NCBI RefSeq assembly: GCF_001189235.2
Contig: NZ_LFIP02000009.1
Span: forward strand, 186,001-250,000
Origin: Bradyrhizobium embrapense
GTDB lineage: Bacteria; Pseudomonadota; Alphaproteobacteria; Rhizobiales; Xanthobacteraceae
Reading direction: 5' to 3'
Length of the DNA: 64,000 bases
Below are positions 15,740-24,107 of the stretch, piece by piece. The notes below the pieces were generated by a model that was given only the letters and a program-made list of their open reading frames with translations, did no database searches and had not been told where the DNA came from. Each line of letters begins with the position of its first letter. Positions within the stretch are counted from its first letter, which is position 1. The position numbers were made by a program, and so were the translations under genes.

Positions 15740-17662
15740 ATGCAATCGAACCGTGTGCCGCCGAGCGCAACGTTTGCGTGGGGAAACCTGTCCGAGGACT
15801 TCGCGCTGTTCCGAACCCTCAGCGCCGAGCAGCGGCTGATCGCCTTCGGCGCGATGACCCGGCGCGATCTGGTCCGTGGCGAGCTCCTGGTCGAGCAGGG
15901 GGGCGCCTCGGATTCACTGTTTCTGGTGCTGCACGGTGCGCTCGCCGTGCACCGGACCGATCATCCCGAGCCGATTGCGGAGCTTCGCGCCGGCGAGCTG
16001 GTCGGCGAGATCGGCTTCTTCGCCAACATCCCGCGCACGGCCAACGTGATCGCGATCCGCGATTCCAGCGTGCTGGTGTTGACGCGCGCGGCCTATGCGA
16101 GGTTGGTCCAGGAAACGCCGGGGATCGTCGAGGCGCTGCTGGCCGCGCTTGCCCAGCGGTTTGCCGTTCAAACTGCGCGGCTGTTGCCTGTCCGGGCGTC
16201 GCCGAAGGCGCGCACCGTCGCGCTGATTGCGGGCGGACGGGAGCCGGTGCCGCCTGCCTTCGAACGGCGTTTGCGCGAAGGCCTTGCTGCCGCAGGTGCC
16301 GAGATCGTCGATCTCGCGCGCATTCAGGCGATGTTTCCCGGCCGCGCGCTTGACGCCTCCGAGGTCGCCGACTGGCTGAACCGGATCGAGTACGACGCGC
16401 CGCTGGTGGCTTATTTCGGTGGTGCTGAAGCATCCGAATGGGCGCGCAAGGCCATTCGCCAGGCCGACCTCGTCGTGTTCGCATGCCGCGGCGATGCTCC
16501 GCCGCCTGATCTCGCCGAGATCGAGAGCTTCGCCTGCGCCGTGCATCCGGCGTCGGCGCGTCGCCTGGTTCGTATTCATGATGTCAGGCGCAACGAGGTT
16601 AGCGGTACCGCGGCCTGGCTGGCACGGCTGCCTTGCTTCATGCATCACCATGTCGCGCTCGAGGACCAGATCGATATCGAGAGCCTGGTGCGCTTCCTGT
16701 GCGGTCGCGCCGTCGGGTTTGTCGCCGGCGGCGGCGGTAGCCTCGGCACCGCGCATGTCGGCGTCTACAAGGCGTTTCGCGAGCGCGGCGCGATGTTCGA
16801 CATCTTCGTCGGCACCAGCGTCGGCTCGGCGATGGCGGCGGGCTTTGCCAAGAACTACGATGCCGAGCATCTCGAGCGCGGCACGCATGAGATCTTCGTC
16901 TCCAGCCGCAGCTTCCGCCGCCCGACCTGGCCGCGTTACGCGCTGCTCGACCACAAGGCCTTCGACCGGGCGCTCGCCGATCAATACGGCCACACCTGCC
17001 GGATCGAGGATTGCTGGCGGCCGTTCGCGGCAGTCGCGACCAACCTTTCGACGCACAGTCTCGAATTGATCAGGACCGGCCTCGTCTGGCAGGCGGTGCG
17101 CGCATCGAGCGCCATCCCCGGCCTGCTGCCGCCGTTCTACACCAAAGACGGCTCGATGCTGGTCGACGGATGTCTGGTCGACAACGTTCCGCTGGCGCAG
17201 ATGCATCAGATGAAGAGCGGGCCCAACCTCGTGGTCCATTTCGGCGAGCCGGCAACCGAGATGTTCGACGTCGACTATGCCGCGCTGCCGGGGCGGTTCG
17301 AGTTGCTCGCGTCGCTGCTGACGCCGTTCCGGCGGAAGGCGCTCCCGGCAGCGCCCAGTGCCATCAACGTGCTGTGGCGCAGCCTCGTCGCGCATCAGCG
17401 CTACGATACGCTGCCGACCACGCCGCTCGACTTCGTGATGCGCCCGCCGACGCCCGATGGCATCGACGTGACCGATTTCGACCGCCATCAGGAAATCTTC
17501 GAATCCTCGTATCGCTGGGCTCACGAGACCATTGCCGCTTCGCAGGCATCGCATCATCCGGCCATTGCGGCCATCGTCGCGTCGGCCATAGCCGCGGACG
17601 AGAGTGCGGATCGGACGACGACGGTGATCGCGCCCGCGACCCAGCAGGCCCGCGTCGGTTGA
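15740..17662 (+). CDS. Cyclic-nucleotide-binding / patatin-like phospholipase fusion
   Basis: The 640-residue protein has three parts. Residues about 20-145 form a cNMP-binding fold (GELLVEQGGASDSLFLVLHG, GELVGEIGFFANIPRTANVIA). Residues about 155-310 are a linker region. A patatin domain runs from about 325 to 500, with oxyanion loop GGGGSLG (330-336), nucleophile Ser360 in GTSVGS and catalytic Asp476 in VDGCLVDN, where Cys replaces the second Gly of the usual DGG/DGA. The architecture matches neuropathy-target-esterase-like lysophospholipases. Lipid hydrolysis at the membrane, gated by a nucleotide or other ligand, is inferred. The cNMP pocket keeps GEIG and RTA, so binding is plausible. 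An amidohydrolase gene follows after 59 bases. Confidence 0.9.
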   Translation: MQSNRVPPSATFAWGNLSEDFALFRTLSAEQRLIAFGAMTRRDLVRGELLVEQGGASDSLFLVLHGALAVHRTDHPEPIAELRAGELVGEIGFFANIPRTANVIAIRDSSVLVLTRAAYARLVQETPGIVEALLAALAQRFAVQTARLLPVRASPKARTVALIAGGREPVPPAFERRLREGLAAAGAEIVDLARIQAMFPGRALDASEVADWLNRIEYDAPLVAYFGGAEASEWARKAIRQADLVVFACRGDAPPPDLAEIESFACAVHPASARRLVRIHDVRRNEVSGTAAWLARLPCFMHHHVALEDQIDIESLVRFLCGRAVGFVAGGGGSLGTAHVGVYKAFRERGAMFDIFVGTSVGSAMAAGFAKNYDAEHLERGTHEIFVSSRSFRRPTWPRYALLDHKAFDRALADQYGHTCRIEDCWRPFAAVATNLSTHSLELIRTGLVWQAVRASSAIPGLLPPFYTKDGSMLVDGCLVDNVPLAQMHQMKSGPNLVVHFGEPATEMFDVDYAALPGRFELLASLLTPFRRKALPAAPSAINVLWRSLVAHQRYDTLPTTPLDFVMRPPTPDGIDVTDFDRHQEIFESSYRWAHETIAASQASHHPAIAAIVASAIAADESADRTTTVIAPATQQARVG

Positions 17663-17721
17663 GCCGCTTGCAGGCGGAGGCGAAGTCGACCATCGTGCCG
17701 GACTGAAATCCGGAGACGACA

Positions 17722-18861
17722 ATGCCTTTCGAATTGATTCTGCGCGGCGGACGGGTGGTCGACCCGTCGCAAAAGCTCGATGCCGTGACCGATGTCGCCT
17801 TTGCCGGCGGCAAGGTCGCCGCGGTCGGCCGGGAGCTGAAGGCCGATCCCGCAACCGAGGTCCGCGACGTCTCCGGGCTGATCGTCTCACCGGGGATCAT
17901 CGACCTGCACACCCATGTCTATTGGGGTGGCACCTCGCTCGGTATCGACGCAGAGGAGTTCTGCCGCACCTCCGGCGTCACCACGTCGGTCGACACCGGC
18001 AGCGCCGGCCCCGGCAATTTTGCCGGTTTCCGCAAGCACGTGATCGAGCCGAGCCAGGTCCGCATCCTCGCCTATCTGCATGTCTCGCATGCCGGCATCT
18101 TCGGCTTCTCCGATCGCGTGATGGTCGGCGAGAGCGAGGAATTGCGGCTGATGAATCCGGTCGATGCCGCGCGCGTGGCGGACGTGAACCGCGACCTCAT
18201 CGTCGGCATCAAGGTGCGGGTCGGCCTGCATGCCTCCGGCACCTCGGGGCTGGTGCCGCTCGAGATCGCGCTCGAGGTTGCCGAAGAGGTCGGCATGCCC
18301 TTGATGGCGCATATCGACCATCCGCCGCCGAGCTATGAGGAGGTGCTCGCGCGCCTGCGCCCGGGCGATGTGTTGACGCACGCGTTCCGGCCGTTCCCCA
18401 ACACGCCCGCGACCGCGCAGGGCACGGTGAAGAAGGCGGTGCTGGAGGCACGCGAGCGCGGCGTGCTGTTCGATATCGGCCATGGCAAGGGCTCGTTCGC
18501 CTTCAAGACCGCGCGCGCGATGCTCGCCAACGGCTTCTATCCCGACACCATCTCCTCCGACATCCATCAGCTCTGCATCGACGGCCCGGCGTTCGACCAG
18601 GTGACGACGATGTCGAAGTTCCTCTGCATGGGAATGTCGCTGCCCGACGTGATCGCCGCCTCGACCGTCAATGCTGCGATGGCGTTGCGGCGGCCTGAGC
18701 TCGGTAGCCTCAAGCCGGGCAGCGCCGGCGACGCCACGCTGCTCACGGTCAGGGAAGGGCAGTTCGACTATGTCGACGTGGTCGGCGAGCACCTGACCGG
18801 CGATTGCAAGATCACGTCCGAAGGCGTCGTGATCGGCGGACGCTGGTGGCATCCGAGATAG
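17722..18861 (+). CDS. Amidohydrolase/deacetylase metallohydrolase (dihydroorotase-like)
   Basis: The 379-residue protein of the amidohydrolase superfamily starts at an ATG preceded by GGAGACG. The metal-binding signature is present: HTH in IIDLHTHVYWGG (about residue 62), a Lys in GIKVRVG for the carbamylated bridging ligand, further His in MAHIDHPPP and LTHAFRPF, and Asp in ISSDIHQL. The C-terminal composite beta strand ends EGVVIGGRWWHPR. The substrate is unknown; related enzymes act as N-acyl-amino-acid deacetylases or hydantoinase-like cyclic amidases. A truncated near-copy of its last ~40 codons lies at 26.7 kb. It is probably cotranscribed with the patatin gene. Confidence 0.88.
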   Translation: MPFELILRGGRVVDPSQKLDAVTDVAFAGGKVAAVGRELKADPATEVRDVSGLIVSPGIIDLHTHVYWGGTSLGIDAEEFCRTSGVTTSVDTGSAGPGNFAGFRKHVIEPSQVRILAYLHVSHAGIFGFSDRVMVGESEELRLMNPVDAARVADVNRDLIVGIKVRVGLHASGTSGLVPLEIALEVAEEVGMPLMAHIDHPPPSYEEVLARLRPGDVLTHAFRPFPNTPATAQGTVKKAVLEARERGVLFDIGHGKGSFAFKTARAMLANGFYPDTISSDIHQLCIDGPAFDQVTTMSKFLCMGMSLPDVIAASTVNAAMALRRPELGSLKPGSAGDATLLTVREGQFDYVDVVGEHLTGDCKITSEGVVIGGRWWHPR

Positions 18862-18907
18862 CGCGCGTACCTACAAAATCCTCGTCCGCTCTCTTGCCAC
18901 ATTTCAA

Positions 18908-20101
18908 CTAGATCAGCGAATGCAAAGCCATGACCGCGGCCTCGCGGCTCTCCACCGGAACGAAGAAGCTGACCGAATGCGATGACAGGACATACTTGTC
19001 GGCGATGATTCCGTGGCGTTGCAGAATCTGAATCGCCTCGTACGGCAAGTCCGAGGAAATCCCGCCGAAGCAGGTGAGGCTCACCGAACTCAGGGCCTCG
19101 CGCTGTTTGCGCAGATCTTTGCTCCCATTCAGCGTGCGCAGCAACGCGTCGAGTGTCTCCGAATCGCAAGTCATCATGATGCGAGTTTTTTCGGCGCTGA
19201 ATGCCGAGGCGAGCAGTTGCGGCCAAGGCAGGCCATTTTGCTTGAGGTGCTGCGCGAACTTCTCAAAACCTTGATTGAGGTCCGCCGAATCGATTTCCAC
19301 GTGCTCAATGCGAGCCATCGAGTTGACCGCCAGGACCTTTCCGTTCTCCATGTCCGCGACCTCCTTCATCACTTGCGTGCTGTGTCGAGCGCCGCCCCAC
19401 TTTCTCAAGACCAGAGGCACGTTCTGGCTGTGGGCCAGCTCCACGCTGCGAAAGTGCAGGACCTTGGCGCCCCAGAAGCACATTTCGGCCAGGGATGCGA
19501 AATCGAGCTGACGCAACGGCTTTGCGTCCACGACGATGCGCGGGTCAGCCGAGCAAACTCCGTCGACCTCCTTGATGATCTCGCAACACTCCGCCTTGAG
19601 CGCCGCAGCCATGGCGACCGCGGTGGTGTCGCTGCCACCCCGGCCAAGCGTCGTGATTTCCTTGGTCAGCGGGTTCACGCCCTGAAAGCCTGCCAGAACC
19701 ACGATGCGTCCGCGATCGAGTTCTTCGCGCACGCGAATGGGCCGCACATCCAGAATGCGTGCGGAGGAGTGGGACCCGTCGGTCATGACACCGGCCTGGC
19801 TGCCGGTAAAGCTGATCGCCGGCACGCCGAGATCAGACAGCGCCATGCTCATCAACGACATGCTGATGCGCTCGCCGGTGGTCAACAACATATCGAGTTC
19901 GCGGCGATTGGGATGCGGGCTGACCTGATAGGCCATCCTGACGAGTTCATCGGTGGTCTTGCCCATCGCTGAAACGATCGCCACGACCCGATGACCACGG
20001 CCATGCAGGTCGGCGACGCTGCTCGCCGCCGCGCGGATTTTTGCCGGTGTTTCGAGACAGGCGCCGCCGTATTTCTGCACGATGATGGGATTGCTAGGCA
20101 T
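18908..20101 (-). CDS. Aspartate kinase, stand-alone paralogue
   Basis: Aspartokinase phosphorylates aspartate at the start of the lysine/threonine/methionine pathway. The 397-residue protein has the kinase landmarks: VQKYGGACL at the N-terminus (KFGGTS in most enzymes), LLTTGERIS, TTLGRGGSDTTAVAMAAAL and VDGVCSADPRI. The C-terminal ~140 residues (from VLAVNSMARIEHVEI) look like divergent ACT-type regulatory domains. Differences from the usual LysC (KYGGACL, TGER, KEVDGVC) and a composition less GC-rich than its neighbours suggest a specialised or transferred copy. It lies 39 bases downstream of the M15-like peptidase gene, with no other amino-acid gene nearby. Confidence 0.85.
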   Translation of the reverse strand: MPSNPIIVQKYGGACLETPAKIRAAASSVADLHGRGHRVVAIVSAMGKTTDELVRMAYQVSPHPNRRELDMLLTTGERISMSLMSMALSDLGVPAISFTGSQAGVMTDGSHSSARILDVRPIRVREELDRGRIVVLAGFQGVNPLTKEITTLGRGGSDTTAVAMAAALKAECCEIIKEVDGVCSADPRIVVDAKPLRQLDFASLAEMCFWGAKVLHFRSVELAHSQNVPLVLRKWGGARHSTQVMKEVADMENGKVLAVNSMARIEHVEIDSADLNQGFEKFAQHLKQNGLPWPQLLASAFSAEKTRIMMTCDSETLDALLRTLNGSKDLRKQREALSSVSLTCFGGISSDLPYEAIQILQRHGIIADKYVLSSHSVSFFVPVESREAAVMALHSLI

Positions 20102-20140
20102 TGTTGCCCGCGTCGTGCTGGAAGGCGCAGCCGAACCCGA

Positions 20141-21376
20141 TCAGATCGTTCTCCCCTTCGACGCTTTTGCGGTTTTTGATCGTTTCGCCACGACCCGCAC
20201 GGCGCCCCCGTTGCGCTTCTTGGTATCTGCTTCCGCGTGCTGAGCCTTCGTCCCGCCGCGGTGAGCGGCGTATTCCTTGCCGTCGATCGGCGCGACATGC
20301 GGTGGATCTCGATCGAGATACGGTCGCCCGATGCCGAATTCCGGCCCACGCGCATCGATCCATTTCCAAAGCGCATCGGTGGAGACCCAACGCTCCGCCC
20401 GCGTCGCGCCTTTGACGCTCACGATATCGGCGGCAAGCCCGTGGCCATAGCCGCCGCGGAAGCTGCCTCCATGGTATGATTTGTCGGATGCCGCCTTCAG
20501 GCCGCTCGCAATCGATTGACGATAGTCATCGCGGAACGCGCTGGTGATGCCGGGCGCCAGGCCGGCCTGCTCCGCCGCGTAAAGCGCGTGAAACAGCTTG
20601 AGCTTGAAACTCCGATCCACCCCGCCAATCACGTAGTCGATCATCGGCATGCCCATCCTTTCCGCCGCCTTCGGATCCTTCCACGTGAAATCGTTGTCGA
20701 CGCGCCGGGTGAACGTCCTGGTGACAGTCACCGTCTTGCGCTTCCGCTTGACTGTCACTTTCCGCTGCTCCTGTACGCTGATGGTGTCTTCCTTCGGCGT
20801 CCGCTGATAGAGCGCCCAAAGGTACCGGTCGATGCACACATCGACGACGAGGCATTCCTCGGAAATATCCAGGGGTCTCGCGGCCTCCTCGGTGTTACCG
20901 GACACTGGAGGCGTGCTCGCCGTCGCCGCCTGCGCCGGCGATGTTTCGGCCGGCAGCGTCTGCGACGACTCCGGCAATGCAGCCACCACGATCGACTTCG
21001 GCTCGCTCGGGCTCGCCGTCGCATCAACGGGCGTCGCCGGCGCCGGTTCAACCGCCATCGCCGCATCGGCGTTAGCGACGGCGTTGTCCATGAGGTCTGC
21101 TAGCGGGGCGGCTGCCATGTCGGACGCCGGCCCCGTTACGGGTTCCACAGGCATCGCGGCTTCCGCAGTCACTTTGGCGGCGCTGTCGACTGCAGTGGTC
21201 TGACGCGCATCAGCAGGTTCGGCGTTGGCGGCGAGAGAGGGAACGAGCCCTTCAATGGACACTGCGCCGCTGTTCCCGATGCCGGCAGAGCCAGCAAGCC
21301 AGGCAACAAGCCAACCTGCGAGAACGACGGTCCCGCACAATTCCGGAGTCGCAATTCGCCGCGGGTTCATCATCCC
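20141..21376 (-). CDS. Exported M15-like peptidase domain protein
   Basis: The product is 411 residues from the ATG at 21376, with GGAGG about eight bases upstream. An N-terminal hydrophobic segment (TVVLAGWLVAWLAGSAGIG) is followed by a long Ala/Pro/Glu-rich linker (about residues 45-170). Residues about 175-375 contain VCIDRYLWALYQRTPKEDT and then a D-Ala-D-Ala carboxypeptidase-like domain: GITSAFRDDYRQS, SYHGGSFRGGYGHGLAADIVSV and YLDRDPPHVAP. The HG..AADIV and DPPHV motifs match the zinc ligands of the M15/VanY fold. The C-terminus is basic. A periplasmic cell-wall role is inferred. Confidence 0.75.
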   Translation of the reverse strand, partial: GMMNPRRIATPELCGTVVLAGWLVAWLAGSAGIGNSGAVSIEGLVPSLAANAEPADARQTTAVDSAAKVTAEAAMPVEPVTGPASDMAAAPLADLMDNAVANADAAMAVEPAPATPVDATASPSEPKSIVVAALPESSQTLPAETSPAQAATASTPPVSGNTEEAARPLDISEECLVVDVCIDRYLWALYQRTPKEDTISVQEQRKVTVKRKRKTVTVTRTFTRRVDNDFTWKDPKAAERMGMPMIDYVIGGVDRSFKLKLFHALYAAEQAGLAPGITSAFRDDYRQSIASGLKAASDKSYHGGSFRGGYGHGLAADIVSVKGATRAERWVSTDALWKWIDARGPEFGIGRPYLDRDPPHVAPIDGKEYAAHRGGTKAQHAEADTKKRNGGAVRVVAKRSKTAKASKGRTI

Positions 21377-21856
21377 GTAGCCTCCAAAGGCCCGATCCGA
21401 GCCCCGTTGCACCGCCCAGCACGCGACGGCATCGATCATTCGGATCAAAATGGAAACGCGCAATGGGCGGACATCGTTAACGCTACGCTTTTTCAGAAGG
21501 TGTTGCCCGACCGCAACGCGCGGACGCGAGCAATCCGGCACGTGCGTGCCGTTGCGTTCGGTGATTTTCGCCAGCGATCGAGCTCTGCTTTCCGTTCGGG
21601 GCAGAAGCGTCGTCTTTGCAGTCGGCCGGCTACTTCAGGTCTACACTCAACTTCGGACATGTCGCTGCACTACGCCGACTGACGCGATGGGCCATCAGGG
21701 GACATCGGCCGCGCCATTTCTTATGTCCACTATAGGCCTACAATAAGCCTCGCCAGTCGAGCCGGGATGGCGACCGCTCGTCAGAAGGCTGTCGCGAATT
21801 TTGTTGGTCTCGTTTAACCTGCCGAAGCTCGTGCGATTTACTTTCGAGAGGACAAC
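21377..21856. other. 480-base intergenic region
   Basis: No gene is seen. It holds one copy of a dispersed element (CAACTTCGGACATGTC at 21648, listed separately). The last 60 bases should carry the promoter of the lipocalin-like gene. Confidence 0.5.
21648..21712. repeat. Dispersed element, copy 1
   Basis: CAACTTCGGACATGTC followed about 30 bases later by GCGATGGGCCA. A related copy with the same two blocks and similar spacing lies at 23972-24033. Both flank genes of the accessory stretch. Confidence 0.5.
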
Positions 21857-22342
21857 ATGGTGCGTCTCCTTGCCTTGGTTCTTGCCGTGTATTGCTATCT
21901 GCAGCCTGCGCTGGTTCGCGCGGACGACACAGCGAAGCAACTCACGGGGAGCTGGAAACTGACGGCGTGGACCATTCAGATTATCGGTGGCGAGCTCACG
22001 GAACCTATGGGCCACGATCCGAAAGGCCGGGCAGTTTTTACGCCGGATGGGTACGTCGCGTTCATCATTGTCGCGGGAAATCGCAAACCGGCAGCGAACG
22101 ATGCAGAGTCGGCAGCGCTGCTCAAATCGCTCCTAGCCTACACCGGTCCCTTCACAATCGATGGCGACAAGTTTACGACCAAGGTCGACATTTCTTGGAA
22201 TGAGCTTCTCACCGGGCAAGACCAAGTGCGCTTCTTTAAGCTGGAAGGCGACAAGCTGAGCCTTAGAACAGCTGAACAGGTCAGCGCCGTCTATCCCGGC
22301 AAGAAAGTTGTCGGAATGCTCACCTGGGAACGCGAACACTAA
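21857..22342 (+). CDS. Exported lipocalin-like domain protein
   Basis: The 161-residue protein has a Sec signal peptide (MVRLLALVLAVYCYLQPALVRA, cleavage near residue 22). The mature part begins DDTAKQLTGSWKLTAWTIQ, the GSWxL opening strand of the lipocalin-like family (Lipocalin_5 type). Further beta strands follow (GRAVFTPDGYVAFIIV, YTGPFTIDGDKFTTKVDIS, QVRFFKLEGDKLSLRT), ending in MLTWERE. The length is normal for the family. GAGAGGAC precedes the ATG. Members are small beta-barrels of unknown ligand; a periplasmic binding role is inferred. Confidence 0.85.
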   Translation: MVRLLALVLAVYCYLQPALVRADDTAKQLTGSWKLTAWTIQIIGGELTEPMGHDPKGRAVFTPDGYVAFIIVAGNRKPAANDAESAALLKSLLAYTGPFTIDGDKFTTKVDISWNELLTGQDQVRFFKLEGDKLSLRTAEQVSAVYPGKKVVGMLTWEREH

Positions 22343-22400
22343 GACCGTTCGAAGTCTGCTTTGGGTCAAAACCGGACGTCCGGCGTTCCGACTGACGCGT

Positions 22401-23000
22401 CAGCTAAGGGCCAGCAGCGGACCTCGCAGCTCATTCGGCTCATCTTCCGACAGTCGAGGGCGGAGTGACCTCTCTTTCACTCGTCGGGAGAAGGAAGGTG
22501 GCGTCACCCGAACTGCGCGACCGCGGCCGACCACAGACGCCAGATTTCGGGGGACTTCTCATCGACGGCGGTCTGCACCATAACCAGTTTCGAGGGCGGA
22601 TCAACGAGGATGCGCTGCCCGAGGTACCCCAGGAGCGCGAATTGCCGTCTGCTGCCGGGAAACAGGTAGACCTGATATCCGTACCCGAACACTCCCTCGA
22701 CAGCTCGGGCCAGCAGCGGACCTCGCAGCTCATTCGGCTCATCTTCCGACAGTCGAGGGCGGAGTGACCTCTCTTTCACTCGTCGGGAGAAGGAAGGTGG
22801 CGTCACCCGAACTGCGCGACCGCGGCCGACCACAGACGCCAGATTTCGGGGGACTTCTCATCGACGGCGGTCTGCACCATAACCAGTTTCGAGGGCGGAT
22901 CAACGAGGATGCGCTGCCCGAGGTACCCCAGGAGCGCGAATTGCCGTCTGCTGCCGGGAAACAGGTAGACCTGATATCCGTACCCGAACACTCCCTCGAC
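22401..23000. repeat. Perfect ~299-bp tandem duplication
   Basis: The block beginning GGGCCAGCAGCGGACC occurs at 22408 and again at 22707, and the two copies appear identical through CACTCCCTCGAC (ending 22701 and 23000). The period is 299 bases. The duplicated unit contains the last ~66 codons and stop of the serine-hydrolase gene plus about 95 bases beyond, so an orphan second copy of that 3' end lies downstream of the gene. Confidence 0.9.
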
Positions 23001-23790
23001 CTTTGCCAGATACGTCTCGGAGGCGCGCACCGTGGTCGCATCAATCATCCACTGTGCAGGTATGATCTGTTTGCCCTCCCACGCTCCATCGTGGGCCAGC
23101 AGACGGGCGAGCCGGGCATAGTCGCGCAGTACCGCATTGAAGAACCCGTGCGCTACCTCTCCGCCTTCCGCATCAATCATCCATTTGGCATCGGCTTCCG
23201 TGCCGATCGGCTGCCAGACTTTTTCTTGGAGATAGCCGCACGTTGATTGACCAGTGGCGTAACGCAGCACGAGACCAAGCACATCCGCCTCGATGCTGGC
23301 GTAATGGAATCGCGTCCCCGGCGGCGCGACCCGTTGGTTGAATTGCGCGATGCTGGCGACCGTGCCTTTTTGGGAAAACCAGTGCTTGCGCACCATGTCG
23401 CCCCACAGGCGATCGAGGTCGCCTCCTTCGCCTTTCGCTTCTTCGTTCTCTTCACCGAACTTCACGCCAGATGACATGTGCAGCAGCGCGCGGATCGGGG
23501 TTGCACCGTATTCCGTGCCTTTCAAGCCGGGAACATAGGTCTCGGCAGCATCGTCGATCGACTTGATCGCGCCTTCCGCTGTCGCGATCCCTATCAGCAT
23601 GCCGTTGATCGATTTTGCCATCGACTGCGACGTCCGGGCCATCAGCGGAAAACGACGGACCACCATTGATTTCGGCAGCCCAACTCCGTTTCGCCGACGC
23701 CGCAACGCAGGTTGCCGCAACTCCGGCCAGGACAGAGCGTCGCGAGAGTCCTTTCCCGGCGCCGGTATCGGGCTTTACGGAACTTCTCAT
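22803..23790 (-). pseudogene. Beta-lactamase-family serine hydrolase, frameshifted/deleted
   Basis: Two frames are needed. From 23790 one frame encodes a Tat-type signal (GLSRRSVLAGVAATCVAASA, then AAEINGG). The second frame, ending at 22803, carries the hydrolase domain: SMAKS (SxxK nucleophile motif) in RTSQSMAKSINGMLIGIA, the tyrosine motif YAS in FHYASIEADVLGLVLRY, and LLHMSSGV typical of 6-aminohexanoate-dimer-hydrolase relatives. The usual ~60-100 residues between signal and SxxK are missing, so a deletion with frameshift has occurred. It may still be expressed as a 305-residue cytosolic product, but a broken gene is more likely. Its 3' end is tandemly duplicated. Confidence 0.75.
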
Positions 23791-24107
23791 CGGTCATTGC
23801 TCCGAGCTACCGCTGCGCCGCTCGCAAGAGTGATAAAATCGCGCCTTCGCATAACCTCATCTCAAGAATGTCGGACCGAAACAACATAGCCTAGCACAGC
23901 GACGCGTCCCTAATCCGCTATGGGTCAAAAGCGCAGGTTTGACCCGAAGCCGGTGACTTCCGGTCTGTCCCCAACTTCGGACATGTCCCTGCGCCGCGTA
24001 AACTGCCGCGATGGGCCAACTGGCGACTTCAGGGACCTAGTCTGATATGCAGACGCCCCGTAGACTGAAGCGGCCTGTATCAGCTTAGTGGTAGCGAGAG
24101 ACTATTG
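23791..24107. other. 317-base intergenic region with repeat remnants
   Basis: No gene is seen. It contains one TGGGTCAAAAGCG block (23914-23940) and copy 2 of the CAACTTCGGACATGTC element (23972-24033). Promoters for the two divergent flanking genes should lie here. Confidence 0.5.
23972..24033. repeat. Dispersed element, copy 2
   Basis: CAACTTCGGACATGTC and, about 35 bases on, GCGATGGGCCA; related to the copy at 21648-21712. Confidence 0.5.

Noticed and set aside
16619..16640. TGGCAC followed by TTGC with near -24/-12 spacing (sigma-54-like).
   Set aside because: It lies deep inside the cNMP-patatin gene and the spacing and downstream context do not fit a promoter.
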